7,233 bases of DNA from Thermaerobacter marianensis (GCA_020723785.1 DYIH01000082.1:1-7233), one strand, 5' to 3'; shown: positions 1-5,648, counted from the stretch's first letter. Made by a program: numbers and translations. Notes: a model not told the origin generated them from the sequence alone.

Positions 1-146
1 CCAACGGCGAGAAGGATATCCGGGAGCAGTTCGAGATGCGCACCCACAAGCGGCTGATCGACATCCTGGAGCCGACGCCCAAGACGGTGGACGCTCTGAT
101 GCGTCTGGACCTGCCCGCCGGGGTGGACATCGAAATCAAGCTGTAG
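1..146 (+). CDS. rpsJ: 30S ribosomal protein S10, 3' end only
   Basis: This is the C-terminal part of S10, a small-subunit head protein that also acts as NusE in transcription antitermination. The window begins inside the gene. The reading frame starts at base 3, gives 47 residues and ends at TAG 144-146. Full-length S10 is usually about 102 residues, so a little over half is missing upstream. The segments FEMRTHKRLIDI and TVDALMRLDLPAGVDIEIKL are the classic S10 C-terminal signature. Its place directly upstream of L3 is the standard start of the S10 operon. The remaining part shows nothing unusual. Confidence 0.97.
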   Translation, partial: NGEKDIREQFEMRTHKRLIDILEPTPKTVDALMRLDLPAGVDIEIKL

Positions 147-174
147 GGCCGAGGCGATCCGTGGAGTGTCAACC

Positions 175-261
175 ATGACGCCAGAAGGTGTCGTGATTGA
201 CGCGTGGGAGCGCCAACGGCCTCAACCGGAGGTTGCTTGCCGTGAAAGGGATACTCGGTAG
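175..261 (+). CDS. Possible 28-codon leader ORF overlapping the rplC start
   Basis: This is a doubtful small ORF in the 95-base gap between rpsJ and rplC. ATG 175 is preceded by GGAG at 163-166 with an 8-base spacer. The frame runs for 28 codons (starting MTPEGVVIDAWE) to TAG 259-261, which lies about 20 bases inside rplC in another frame. If it is translated, ribosomes ending at 261 could re-initiate at or open the rplC start (GTG 242), which would be translational coupling. I recognise no family, and GC-rich DNA yields short ORFs by chance. The gap is longer than most others in this cluster, which is the only other reason to look at it. Confidence 0.2.
   Translation: MTPEGVVIDAWERQRPQPEVACRERDTR
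228..233 (+). promoter_or_regulatory. Shine-Dalgarno site of rplC
   Basis: GGAGGT lies 8 bases before GTG 242. It decides the rplC start: longer in-frame starts, such as TTG 197, have no such site and would add about 15 residues that do not resemble L3. Confidence 0.8.
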
Positions 262-883
262 GAAGATCGGTATGACCCAGGTCTTTGACGCCCACGGGCG
301 CCTTCTGCCTGTCACCGTGGTGGAGGCCGGACCGTGCGTCGTGGTGCAGAAGAAGACGCTGCCCACCGATGGCTATGAGGCCCTTCAGGTCGGGTTCGGA
401 TCCGTCAAGGCGAACCGTGTCAATCGCCCCCTCGGCGGGCACTTCAAGAAGGCGGGCGTTACCCCGCGCAGGCTCCTGAGGGAGTTCCGGGTGTCCGACG
501 CCGGCGCGTATCACGTCGGCCAGGAGATCAGGGTGGACGTCTTTCAACCCGGCGAACTGGTGGATGTGACGGGAACCAGCCGCGGCAAGGGATACGCCGG
601 CGTGATCAAGCGGCACAACCAGCGGCGGGGACCCATGAGCCACGGTTCCAAGTACCACAGGGGCGTGGGTACCCTCGGGGCCGCGACTCACGTCTCCCGC
701 GTGTTCAAGGGCAAGAAGATGCCCGGGCGCATGGGCGGGGAAAGGGTCACGGTGCAGGGTTTGGAACTGGTACGGGTGGATACCGAACGCAACCTGTTGC
801 TCATCAAGGGCGCGGTTCCGGGCCCGAGAGGCGCGTTCCTGACCATCCGTTCTTCCACAAAAGCGGGGTCCCCGACGCGTTGA
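242..883 (+). CDS. rplC: 50S ribosomal protein L3
   Basis: L3 binds 23S rRNA near its 3' end, is an early assembly protein, and sends a loop towards the peptidyl transferase centre. GTG 242 gives 213 residues, normal for the family. The N-terminus KGILGRKIGMTQVFD, the central HGSKYHRGVGTLGA region (about residues 134-147) and FKGKKMPGRMGGERVTVQ (about 155-172) are diagnostic. The start is set by GGAGGT at 228-233. The oddity is the C-terminus. After GAFLTIRSS the last residues, AGSPTR, and the TGA stop are encoded by hairpin repeat H1, whose near-identical copy H2 follows immediately. The ancestral 3' end has therefore probably been replaced by repeat sequence. The core fold looks intact. Confidence 0.97.
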   Translation: MKGILGRKIGMTQVFDAHGRLLPVTVVEAGPCVVVQKKTLPTDGYEALQVGFGSVKANRVNRPLGGHFKKAGVTPRRLLREFRVSDAGAYHVGQEIRVDVFQPGELVDVTGTSRGKGYAGVIKRHNQRRGPMSHGSKYHRGVGTLGAATHVSRVFKGKKMPGRMGGERVTVQGLELVRVDTERNLLLIKGAVPGPRGAFLTIRSSTKAGSPTR

Positions 884-896
884 AGACGCACTGGGG
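864..896 (+). repeat. Hairpin element H1 (overlaps rplC stop codon)
   Basis: The 5' flank CGGGGT (864-869) is followed by a stem: 870-880 faces 886-896 across loop TGAAG (881-885). The outer CCCC/GGGG, a G·T pair and the inner four pairs are kept, but 875/891 and 876/890 are mismatched. H1 is therefore the decayed copy of the H1/H2 pair. The rplC stop codon TGA is 881-883, inside the loop. No T-run follows, so it is not a rho-independent terminator. Confidence 0.75.
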
Positions 897-905
897 TTTG
901 AAGAG

Positions 906-938
906 CGGGGTCCCCGACGCGTTGAAGACGCGTTGGGG
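906..938 (+). repeat. Hairpin element H2 (upstream of rplD)
   Basis: CGGGGT (906-911) is followed by an 11-pair stem, 912-922 against 928-938, with loop TGAAG (923-927). Ten pairs are Watson-Crick and one (916/934) is G·T. Wobble pairs 911/939 and 910/940 could extend it. The hairpin ends 24 bases before the rplD start codon and leaves the ribosome binding site (949-955) single-stranded. It is the best-preserved 11-pair copy of the family in this window. Confidence 0.82.
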
Positions 939-962
939 GTGTGAATGCGAGGGGATGAGGCG

Positions 963-1589
963 ATGCCGAAGGTCGCGTTGTACAACATGCAGGGGGAGAC
1001 GGTCGGCGAGGTGGATCTGGCGGACGACGTGTTCGCCGTGCCGGTCAACGATGATCTGCTCCACGCCGCGGTGGTCATGTACCTGGCCAACCAGCGGCAG
1101 GGCACCGTCGCCACCAAGACCCGGTCTCTCGTCCGTGGCGGCGGGCGCAAGCCGTGGCGCCAGAAGGGCACCGGCCGGGCGCGCCAGGGGAGCATCCGGG
1201 CGCCCCACTGGAAGGGCGGCGCCACCGTCTTCGGACCGCAACCGCGGGATTACGGCTACACCATGCCCCGGAAAGCGCGGCGCAACGCGCTGAAGAGCGC
1301 CCTATCCGCCAAGCTCCTGTCGGGCGGCATCCGGGTGCTGGACCGGCTGGGCTTCGAGCAGCCCCGCACGCGTGAGATGGCGGCCGTGCTGTCCAACCTG
1401 CAGGTGGACGGCAAGGCTTTGATCGTCACCGCCGGCCACGATCCGGCCGTGTACAAGTCGGCCCGCAACATTCCGGGAGTCGACGCCATGGCGGCGGCGG
1501 ACCTCAACGTCTACCAGGTGTTGAACCACGACAACGTGGTGCTCACCCGCGAGGCGGTTGAGCGGGTCGAGGAGGTGCTGGGGCGATGA
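963..1589 (+). CDS. rplD: 50S ribosomal protein L4
   Basis: L4 is an early-assembling 23S rRNA binding protein whose extended loop lines the peptide exit tunnel. In E. coli it also represses the S10 operon. ATG 963 gives 208 residues. The loop signature is clear: RQGTVATKTRSLVRGGGRKPWRQKGTGRARQGSIRAP lies at about residues 45-81, followed by WKGGATVFGP and YTMPRKARRNALKSALS. The start was chosen because GAGGGGA (949-955) lies 7 bases upstream. The in-frame ATG 945 precedes this site and would add six non-family residues. Hairpin H2 ends 24 bases upstream. The last bases overlap the rplW start as ATGA, indicating coupling. No E. coli-type L4-responsive leader can be judged, because the operon start is outside the window. 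Confidence 0.97.
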   Translation: MPKVALYNMQGETVGEVDLADDVFAVPVNDDLLHAAVVMYLANQRQGTVATKTRSLVRGGGRKPWRQKGTGRARQGSIRAPHWKGGATVFGPQPRDYGYTMPRKARRNALKSALSAKLLSGGIRVLDRLGFEQPRTREMAAVLSNLQVDGKALIVTAGHDPAVYKSARNIPGVDAMAAADLNVYQVLNHDNVVLTREAVERVEEVLGR

Positions 1590-1873
1590 ATGCCCGGCAG
1601 GTCATCCTGCGCCCGGTGATCACGGAGTTGAGCATGGCCGCCACGGCCAACGGCAAGTACACCTTCGCCGTTGACCCGCGGGCCAACAAGACACAGATCA
1701 AGCAGGCCGTGCAGGAGATTTTCAATGTCAAGGTCCGCTCGGTGCACACCATGAACGTGCCCGGCAAGGAGCGCCGGGTGGGCGTCCACCTCGGGCGCAA
1801 GCCCGACTGGAAAAAGGCGATCGTCACCCTCGAAGAGGGACAGCGCATCGAGTTCTTCGAGGGTCTTCGTTAG
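1586..1873 (+). CDS. rplW: 50S ribosomal protein L23
   Basis: L23 sits at the exit of the peptide tunnel and is the docking site for trigger factor and the signal recognition particle. The product is 95 residues, a normal length. RPVITELS near the N-terminus, YTFAVDPRANKTQIKQAVQEIF (about residues 25-46), VRSVHTMN and the end RKPDWKKAIVTLEEGQRIEFF identify it. The start ATG overlaps the rplD stop (ATGA, 1586-1589). Its ribosome binding site GGAGGT (1571-1576) is inside rplD with a 9-base spacer, so translation is probably coupled. In the family the residue before the Ser of ITE(K/R)S is usually basic, while here it is Leu (codon TTG), a mild departure. Confidence 0.96.
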   Translation: MNARQVILRPVITELSMAATANGKYTFAVDPRANKTQIKQAVQEIFNVKVRSVHTMNVPGKERRVGVHLGRKPDWKKAIVTLEEGQRIEFFEGLR

Positions 1874-1907
1874 CCGTTGTCTAGGAGCCGAGCGAGGAGG
1901 AAGGGCT

Positions 1908-2741
1908 GTGCCGGTTAAAACCTTCAGGCCTATAACCCCGGGCCGCCGTCAGATGACGGTCCTGGACTTCAGCGAGATCACCGCCGCCGAGCCGGAGCGG
2001 TCGCTGCTGGAGCCGCTCAAGAAGCATGCGGGCCGCAACCAGCAGGGCCGTATCACGACGCGCCATCACGGCGGCGGGCACAAGCGCCTGTACCGCCGGA
2101 TCGACTTCAAGCGCGACAAGGACGGGATTCCGGCCAGGGTGGCCACGATCGAGTATGATCCCAACCGGTCGGCCCATATCGCGCTCCTGCATTACGTGGA
2201 TGGGGAAAAGCGTTACATCCTGGCTCCCCTCGGGCTGCGGGTCGGGGATCGGGTCGTGTCCGGCCCCGAGGCCGACATCAAGCCGGGGAATGCGTTGCCC
2301 TTGCGCAGCATCCCCACCGGCACCGTGGTCCACAACGTCGAACTCCACCCCGGGAGGGGCGGCCAGCTCGCCCGGTCGGCTGGGGTCGAGGCCCAACTGG
2401 TGGCCAAGGAAGGCGACTACGCGCAGATACGCCTCCCTTCCGGCGAGGTGCGCATGGTGCACCTGAACTGCAAGGCCACGGTCGGCCAGGTCGGCAACGT
2501 GGACCACGAGAACGTGGTCATCGGCAAGGCAGGCCGGAACCGCTGGAAGGGATGGCGCCCGACGGTGCGCGGGTCGGTGATGAACCCGGTTGACCACCCC
2601 CACGGCGGTGGTGAGGGCCGGGCACCCATCGGCCGCAAGCAGCCGCTCACGCCGTGGGGCAAGCCGGCCCTCGGCAAGAAGACCAGGAAGCGCAAGAACA
2701 AGTCCGATCGCTTCATAGTGAGGTCGCGCCACAAGGCGTAG
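1908..2741 (+). CDS. rplB: 50S ribosomal protein L2
   Basis: L2 is one of the most conserved large-subunit proteins. It binds 23S rRNA, is needed for subunit joining and lies close to the peptidyl transferase centre. The product is 277 residues, the usual length. Recognisable parts are KTFRPITPGRRQMTV at the N-terminus, GRNQQGRITTRHHGGGHKR (about residues 42-60), the OB-like and SH3-like rRNA-binding core, and MNPVDHPHGGGEGRAPIGR (about 225-243) with the conserved His pair at 230 and 232. The basic C-terminus ends in FIVRSRHKA. GTG 1908 is preceded by AGGAGG at 1895-1900 with a 7-base spacer. Nothing in the protein looks unusual. Confidence 0.98.
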   Translation: MPVKTFRPITPGRRQMTVLDFSEITAAEPERSLLEPLKKHAGRNQQGRITTRHHGGGHKRLYRRIDFKRDKDGIPARVATIEYDPNRSAHIALLHYVDGEKRYILAPLGLRVGDRVVSGPEADIKPGNALPLRSIPTGTVVHNVELHPGRGGQLARSAGVEAQLVAKEGDYAQIRLPSGEVRMVHLNCKATVGQVGNVDHENVVIGKAGRNRWKGWRPTVRGSVMNPVDHPHGGGEGRAPIGRKQPLTPWGKPALGKKTRKRKNKSDRFIVRSRHKA

Positions 2742-2777
2742 GGCGATACGGTTGGATGGCGGGGGGTCGTCGAAAGC

Positions 2778-3062
2778 ATGGGCCGCTCTCTGAAAAAAGG
2801 GCCATACGTGGATGAGAACTTATTGAAAAAGATCACGGGCATGAACAAAACCGGCGAGAAGCGCGTGATCAAGACCTGGGCACGGAACTGCACCATCGTT
2901 CCGGAGATGGTTGGTCACACGATCGCGGTCCATGACGGCCGCAAACACGTCCCGGTTTATATCACGGAGGAACTGGTGGGACACAAGCTGGGAGAATTTG
3001 CGCCCACCCGTACCTTCAAGGGCCACGGCCATCATACCGAAAGGTCGACAGCCCTCAAATAA
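2778..3062 (+). CDS. rpsS: 30S ribosomal protein S19
   Basis: S19 is a small-subunit head protein that works with S13 and lies near the A-site tRNA and the subunit bridge. ATG 2778 gives 94 residues, the family norm. MGRSLKKGPYVDENLLKKI opens the protein, and HTIAVHDGRKHVPVYITEE and GHKLGEFAPTRTFKGH (about residues 68-83) are diagnostic. The upstream site is a G-rich run (2761-2766) about 11 bases away rather than a clear GGAGG, weaker than most neighbours. The gap after rplB is only 36 bases, so re-initiation from rplB may help. No hairpin element is seen in that gap. Confidence 0.97.
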   Translation: MGRSLKKGPYVDENLLKKITGMNKTGEKRVIKTWARNCTIVPEMVGHTIAVHDGRKHVPVYITEELVGHKLGEFAPTRTFKGHGHHTERSTALK

Positions 3063-3105
3063 CCGGAAATCGAAGGTCTCGTTCGTGTAGGAGGATGCCG
3101 ACCAG

Positions 3106-3516
3106 ATGGAGACCAAGGCTCGGAGAGAAGCCCGCGCGCAGGCCCGCTATGTGCGGATCGCCCCGCGCAAGGTGCGCATCGTCATCGACCTCGTCCGGGG
3201 CAAGCCGGTGAAGGATGCCATTGGGGTCCTACGGTTTGTCCCCAAGCGGGCCTCGCGCGTGGTGGAAAAACTGATCCGCTCGGCGGTCGCCAATGCCACC
3301 CACAACTACGAGATGGACGAGGACCGGCTCTTCGTGGCGCGCGCCTTCGTCGACGAGGGCCCCAGGTTCAAGCGGATCCGGCCCGAGATGCGTGGCCAGG
3401 CGTTTCCGATACTGAAGCGCACGAGCCACGTGACCGTGGTGCTGCAAGAGCGGGAAGATCGAGGCTCCCATCAGGCCCGCAGGCCTGATGAGGCGTCAAA
3501 GAGGGGGGAGGGTTGA
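3106..3516 (+). CDS. rplV: 50S ribosomal protein L22 with C-terminal extension
   Basis: L22 binds 23S rRNA and its beta-hairpin lines the peptide tunnel near the macrolide site. ATG 3106 gives 136 residues, while the usual length is about 110-118. The family core is complete: YVRIAPRKVRIVIDLVRGK (about residues 15-33), ANATHNYEMDEDRLFV, and the hairpin end RGQAFPILKRTSHVTVVL (about 96-113). AGGAGG at 3089-3094 precedes the start by 11 bases. ATG 3095 is closer but out of frame. From about residue 119 the protein has an extra basic, polar tail of some 18 residues (RGSHQARRPDEASKRGEG), encoded by hairpin element H3 and the ribosome binding site of rpsC. The tail looks like read-through into an inserted element rather than a domain. 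Confidence 0.96.
   Translation: METKARREARAQARYVRIAPRKVRIVIDLVRGKPVKDAIGVLRFVPKRASRVVEKLIRSAVANATHNYEMDEDRLFVARAFVDEGPRFKRIRPEMRGQAFPILKRTSHVTVVLQEREDRGSHQARRPDEASKRGEG
3461..3493 (+). repeat. Hairpin element H3 (in the 3' end of rplV, upstream of rpsC)
   Basis: The flank GAGGCT (3461-3466) leads into a 12-position stem, 3466-3477 against 3482-3493, with loop CGCA (3478-3481). The inner nine pairs (3469-3477 with 3482-3490) are perfect Watson-Crick. Position 3468/3491 is a mismatch and 3466/3493 a wobble. The 28-base core aligns without gaps to the core of H6 at 20 of 28 positions, and several differences are compensated across the stem. It ends 26 bases before the rpsC start and lies in the rplV reading frame. 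Confidence 0.75.
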
Positions 3517-3519
3517 GCC

Positions 3520-4230
3520 ATGGGGCAGAAGGTGCACCCGAAGGGGTTGCGGATCGGGATCATCAAGGGCTGGGATTCCCGCTGGTACGCCCGGAAGAAT
3601 TTTTCCGAGCTGCTCCATGAGGACATCGCCCTGCGGGATTACATCAAGAAACGGCTCTACGACGCGGGCATCTCCCGCATCGAGATCGAGCGGGCGGCGA
3701 ACCGGATCACGGTCAACATCTATGCCGCCAAGCCGGGTATGGTCATCGGCCGCGGCGGCGCCGGGGTTGAGCAGCTGCGCCGTGAGTTGGAGAAGCGCAC
3801 CGGGCGGCAGGTGTCCCTGAACATCCTGGAGGTCAAGATCCCCGAACTGGACGCCCAGCTTGTGGCGGAAAGCGTCGCCGCCCAGCTGGAAAAGCGCATC
3901 GCCTTCCGGCGGGCCATGAAGCAGGCTGTCACCAGGACGATGCGCTCGGGAGCCAAGGGGTGCAAGATCATGGTGTCCGGCCGTCTTGGCGGGGCGGAGC
4001 TCTCCCGGACCGAGTGGTCGGCGGAAGGGTCGGTTCCCCTTCATACCTTCCGGGCCGATGTGGATTACGGGTTTGCCGAGGCGTTTACGACATACGGGCA
4101 GATCGGCGTCAAGTGCTGGATCAACCGCGGCGAGGTGCTGCCGGCGGCTCCGCGCGAAGATCAGCAGCAGCCCGCCGTGCCCCGGCAGGCAGAGAAAGAG
4201 CCTGCTGCGTCCGCCGGGGGGGGCGAGTGA
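3520..4230 (+). CDS. rpsC: 30S ribosomal protein S3
   Basis: S3 forms part of the mRNA entry tunnel and contributes to the ribosome's mRNA helicase activity. The product is 236 residues, normal to slightly long. MGQKVHPKGLRIGI opens it. A type II KH domain follows with the GxxG loop in VIGRGGAGVEQLRREL (about residues 75-90). The C-terminal domain contains MVSGRLGGAELSRTEW (about 151-166) and LHTFRADVDYGFAEAFTTYG (174-193). After GEVLP the last 28 or so residues are low-complexity and rich in Ala, Pro, Gln and Glu, as is common for S3 tails. GGAGG (3507-3511) lies 8 bases before ATG 3520. A run of eight Gs (4216-4223) lies just before the stop. Confidence 0.98.
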   Translation: MGQKVHPKGLRIGIIKGWDSRWYARKNFSELLHEDIALRDYIKKRLYDAGISRIEIERAANRITVNIYAAKPGMVIGRGGAGVEQLRRELEKRTGRQVSLNILEVKIPELDAQLVAESVAAQLEKRIAFRRAMKQAVTRTMRSGAKGCKIMVSGRLGGAELSRTEWSAEGSVPLHTFRADVDYGFAEAFTTYGQIGVKCWINRGEVLPAAPREDQQQPAVPRQAEKEPAASAGGGE

Positions 4231-4232
4231 CC

Positions 4233-4694
4233 ATGTTGATGCCCAGGCGGGTGAAGTATCGAAAGCAACACCGGGGCCGCATGAAGGGTGCGGCCGACCG
4301 CGGCAACCGCATCACCTTCGGCGAATACGGGTTGCAGGCACTGGAGCCGGCCTGGATCACCGACCGGCAGATCGAGGCGGCGCGCGTGGCGATGACGCGC
4401 TTCATCCGGCGCGGGGGCAAGGTCTGGATCAAGATTTTCCCGGATAAGCCCTATACCAAGAAGCCGGCCGAAACGCGCATGGGTAGCGGCAAGGGGTCGC
4501 CGGAGTACTGGGTGGCCGTCGTCAAGCCGGGCCGGATCATGTTCGAACTTGGCGGGGTGGCCGAGGACATCGCCCGGGAGGCGATGCGGCTGGCGGCCCA
4601 CAAGCTGCCGATCAAGACGAGGTTCGTGACCCGGACGGAGCAGCAGGCGGAGGAAGCGGCCGCCGCGACAGGTGGTGAGGCCGGTGAAGGCTAA
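4233..4694 (+). CDS. rplP: 50S ribosomal protein L16
   Basis: L16 binds 23S rRNA near the A-site tRNA elbow and is a late-assembly protein. ATG 4233, two bases after the rpsC stop, gives 153 residues, slightly more than the usual 137-145. MLMPRRVKYRKQHRGRMKG at the N-terminus, KVWIKIFPDKPYTKKPAETR, and RMGSGKGSPEYWVAVVKPGR (about residues 82-101) are diagnostic. Arg82 of RMGSGKG matches the Arg that is hydroxylated in E. coli L16. The last 20 residues form an acidic, Ala-rich tail not needed for the fold. The upstream frame stays open a long way into rpsC, but those codons do not encode L16 sequence. The 3' end overlaps rpmC. Confidence 0.97.
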   Translation: MLMPRRVKYRKQHRGRMKGAADRGNRITFGEYGLQALEPAWITDRQIEAARVAMTRFIRRGGKVWIKIFPDKPYTKKPAETRMGSGKGSPEYWVAVVKPGRIMFELGGVAEDIAREAMRLAAHKLPIKTRFVTRTEQQAEEAAAATGGEAGEG

Positions 4695-4887
4695 AGAACT
4701 GACGGCGCTGTCCGATAACGAACTGGCCGGCAAGCTGCGCGAACTGGAAGAGGAGCTGTTCAACCTGCGCTTCCAAAACGTCGTCGGCCAGGTGGAGAAC
4801 CCGATGCGGATCCGCCACGTGCGCAGGGACATCGCCCGCATCCGGACGATCCAGAGGCAGCGGGAACTCGGTATCGGGGAGCGATAA
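4684..4887 (+). CDS. rpmC: 50S ribosomal protein L29
   Basis: L29 is a small, two-helix large-subunit protein next to L23 at the tunnel exit. GTG 4684 gives 67 residues, a normal length, starting VKAKELTALSDNEL. This matches the common MKAKEL opening of the family. The helical hairpin contains LRELEEELFNLRFQ (about residues 18-30) and ENPMRIRHVRRDIARIRT (38-55). The start overlaps the rplP stop by 11 bases, which implies coupling. GTG 4672 and GTG 4675 are in-frame alternatives adding 3-4 residues. 4684 is preferred on family similarity and on the GGTGGTGAGG stretch just upstream, but the ribosome binding site is not decisive. The end is followed two bases later by hairpin H4. Confidence 0.93.
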   Translation: MKAKELTALSDNELAGKLRELEEELFNLRFQNVVGQVENPMRIRHVRRDIARIRTIQRQRELGIGER

Positions 4888-4888
4888 A

Positions 4889-4922
4889 CGGGGTCCCCGC
4901 CAGGTCCCCAGACCCGGTGGGG
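4889..4922 (+). repeat. Hairpin element H4 (between rpmC and rpsQ)
   Basis: CGGGGT (4889-4894) starts two bases after the rpmC stop codon. The stem pairs 4895-4905 with 4912-4922 around loop CCCCAG (4906-4911). There is one G·T pair (4899/4918, the same stem position as in H2) and one A·C mismatch (4902/4915). Relative to H2, stem positions 6 and 9 have changed on both strands while keeping the pairing. TTTAAG and then the rpsQ ribosome binding site follow. The hairpin ends 23 bases before the rpsQ start. Confidence 0.8.
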
Positions 4923-4945
4923 TTTAAGCAGGAGGGTGGCCGAAG

Positions 4946-5200
4946 GTGGAACGCAACAGGCGCAAGGTGCTGGTGGGCACCGTCGTCAGCGACAAGATGC
5001 AAAAGACCGTCGTCGTGGCTGTGGAGACGATGCGGGCCCATCCGCTGTACGGACGGCGCATCCGGCGTACCCGGAAGTTCAAGGCCCACGATGAGAACAA
5101 CGAATGCCGCGTCGGGGACCGGGTGCGGATGATGGAGACCCGGCCTCTTTCCAAAGACAAGCGCTGGCGCGTGGTCGAGATCGTCGAGAAGGCCCGGTAG
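4946..5200 (+). CDS. rpsQ: 30S ribosomal protein S17
   Basis: S17 is an OB-fold primary binder of 16S rRNA that helps assemble the body of the 30S subunit. GTG 4946 gives 84 residues, the standard length. RRKVLVGTVVSDKMQKTVVV (about residues 5-24), HPLYGR, KFKAHDENNECRVGDRV (44-60) and METRPLSKDKRWRVVEIVEK (63-82) cover nearly the whole family consensus. The start is fixed by GGAGGG (4931-4936), 9 bases upstream. Unlike the neighbouring L16/L29 overlap, there is a 58-base gap before this gene, and hairpin H4 occupies most of it. Confidence 0.97.
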   Translation: MERNRRKVLVGTVVSDKMQKTVVVAVETMRAHPLYGRRIRRTRKFKAHDENNECRVGDRVRMMETRPLSKDKRWRVVEIVEKAR

Positions 5201-5205
5201 AAGTT

Positions 5206-5237
5206 CGGGGCTCCCGCCTGATCGCCGATCCGGCGGG
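5206..5237 (+). repeat. Hairpin element H5, divergent (between rpsQ and rplN)
   Basis: The flank CGGGGCT (5206-5212) resembles the CGGGGT of the other copies with one extra base. The stem CCCGCC/GGCGGG (5213-5218 with 5232-5237) is followed by one mismatch (5219/5231) and GATC/GATC (5220-5223 with 5227-5230) around a 3-base loop, giving 11 stem positions as in H2 and H4. It ends 19 bases before the rplN start. Membership of the family rests on flank, stem length and position. The inner stem sequence is its own. Confidence 0.6.
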
Positions 5238-5256
5238 TGTCGGGGAGGATGCAGCG

Positions 5257-5625
5257 ATGATCCAGGTTCAGACCAGATTGAACGTGGCAGATAATACCGG
5301 TGCCCGGGAACTGATGGTTATCCGCGTCCTCGGCGCGTCGAAGAAGCGTTACGCCGATATCGGCGACGTCGTGGTTTGTTCCGTCAAGGATGCGGCGCCC
5401 GGCGGGATGGTCAAGAAGGGCGACGTGGTCCGGGCGGTGGTCGTCCGGTCCCGCCATGGGATGCGGCGCGAGGACGGTTCCTACATCAAGTTCGACGAGA
5501 ATGCGGCCGTCGTATTGCGCGACGAGAAGGAGCCCCGCGGCACCCGCATCTTCGGCCCCGTGGCCCGGGAACTGCGCGAGAAGGAGTTCATGCGCATCAT
5601 CTCCCTGGCTCCGGAAGTGCTGTGA
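5257..5625 (+). CDS. rplN: 50S ribosomal protein L14
   Basis: L14 is a conserved 23S rRNA-binding protein at the subunit interface, contacting 16S rRNA and also the site where the silencing factor RsfS binds. ATG 5257 gives 122 residues, exactly the usual bacterial length. MIQVQTRLNVADNTGARELM at the N-terminus, VVRSRHGMRREDGSYIKFD (about residues 62-80), and PRGTRIFGPVARELREKEFM (93-112) with the end SLAPEVL leave no doubt. The start is supported by GGGGAGGA (5242-5249) about 8 bases away. The frame is open further upstream into rpsQ, but those codons do not encode L14 sequence. Hairpin H5 precedes the ribosome binding site. Confidence 0.98.
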   Translation: MIQVQTRLNVADNTGARELMVIRVLGASKKRYADIGDVVVCSVKDAAPGGMVKKGDVVRAVVVRSRHGMRREDGSYIKFDENAAVVLRDEKEPRGTRIFGPVARELREKEFMRIISLAPEVL

Positions 5626-5648
5626 TCGCCGGGCGAGGAGGTGGCAGG

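Larger units (their letters stand above)
859..942 (+). repeat. 42-bp tandem direct repeat carrying hairpins H1 and H2
   Basis: Bases 859-900 and 901-942 are two adjacent 42-base units that match at 36 of 42 positions. A 28-base block is identical in both (862-889 and 904-931). The mismatches are at 861/903, 890/932, 891/933, 897/939, 899/941 and 900/942. The first unit covers the last codons and stop of rplC. The second fills the space up to the ribosome binding site of rplD. The arrangement looks like a local duplication of one hairpin element followed by drift of the first copy. Matches were counted by eye from the sequence. Confidence 0.9.

Noticed and set aside
197..226. TTGACG at 197 as a -35 box for an rplC promoter
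   Set aside because: No -10-like sequence is seen at 16-18 bases downstream.
213..237. Imperfect inverted repeat around the rplC ribosome binding site
   Set aside because: Only short interrupted pairing (CAAC/GTTG plus CCT/AGG with a bulge). It lacks the family flank and stem length, and chance is likely.
906..938. Hairpins H1-H6 as rho-independent terminators
   Set aside because: None is followed by a T-run. The downstream bases are G- and A-rich and lead into ribosome binding sites in the middle of an operon.
804..1241. Open frames on the - strand, such as 804-1241, 1881-2732, 3496-4044 and 4161-4841
   Set aside because: They lie opposite well-identified ribosomal protein genes, have no recognisable family features and are expected in GC-rich DNA with few stop codons.
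1887..1902. Similarity between the rplB leader and the last bases of the window (GCCGAG...GAGGAA)
   Set aside because: Both are purine-rich ribosome binding site regions. The match is short and not structured.
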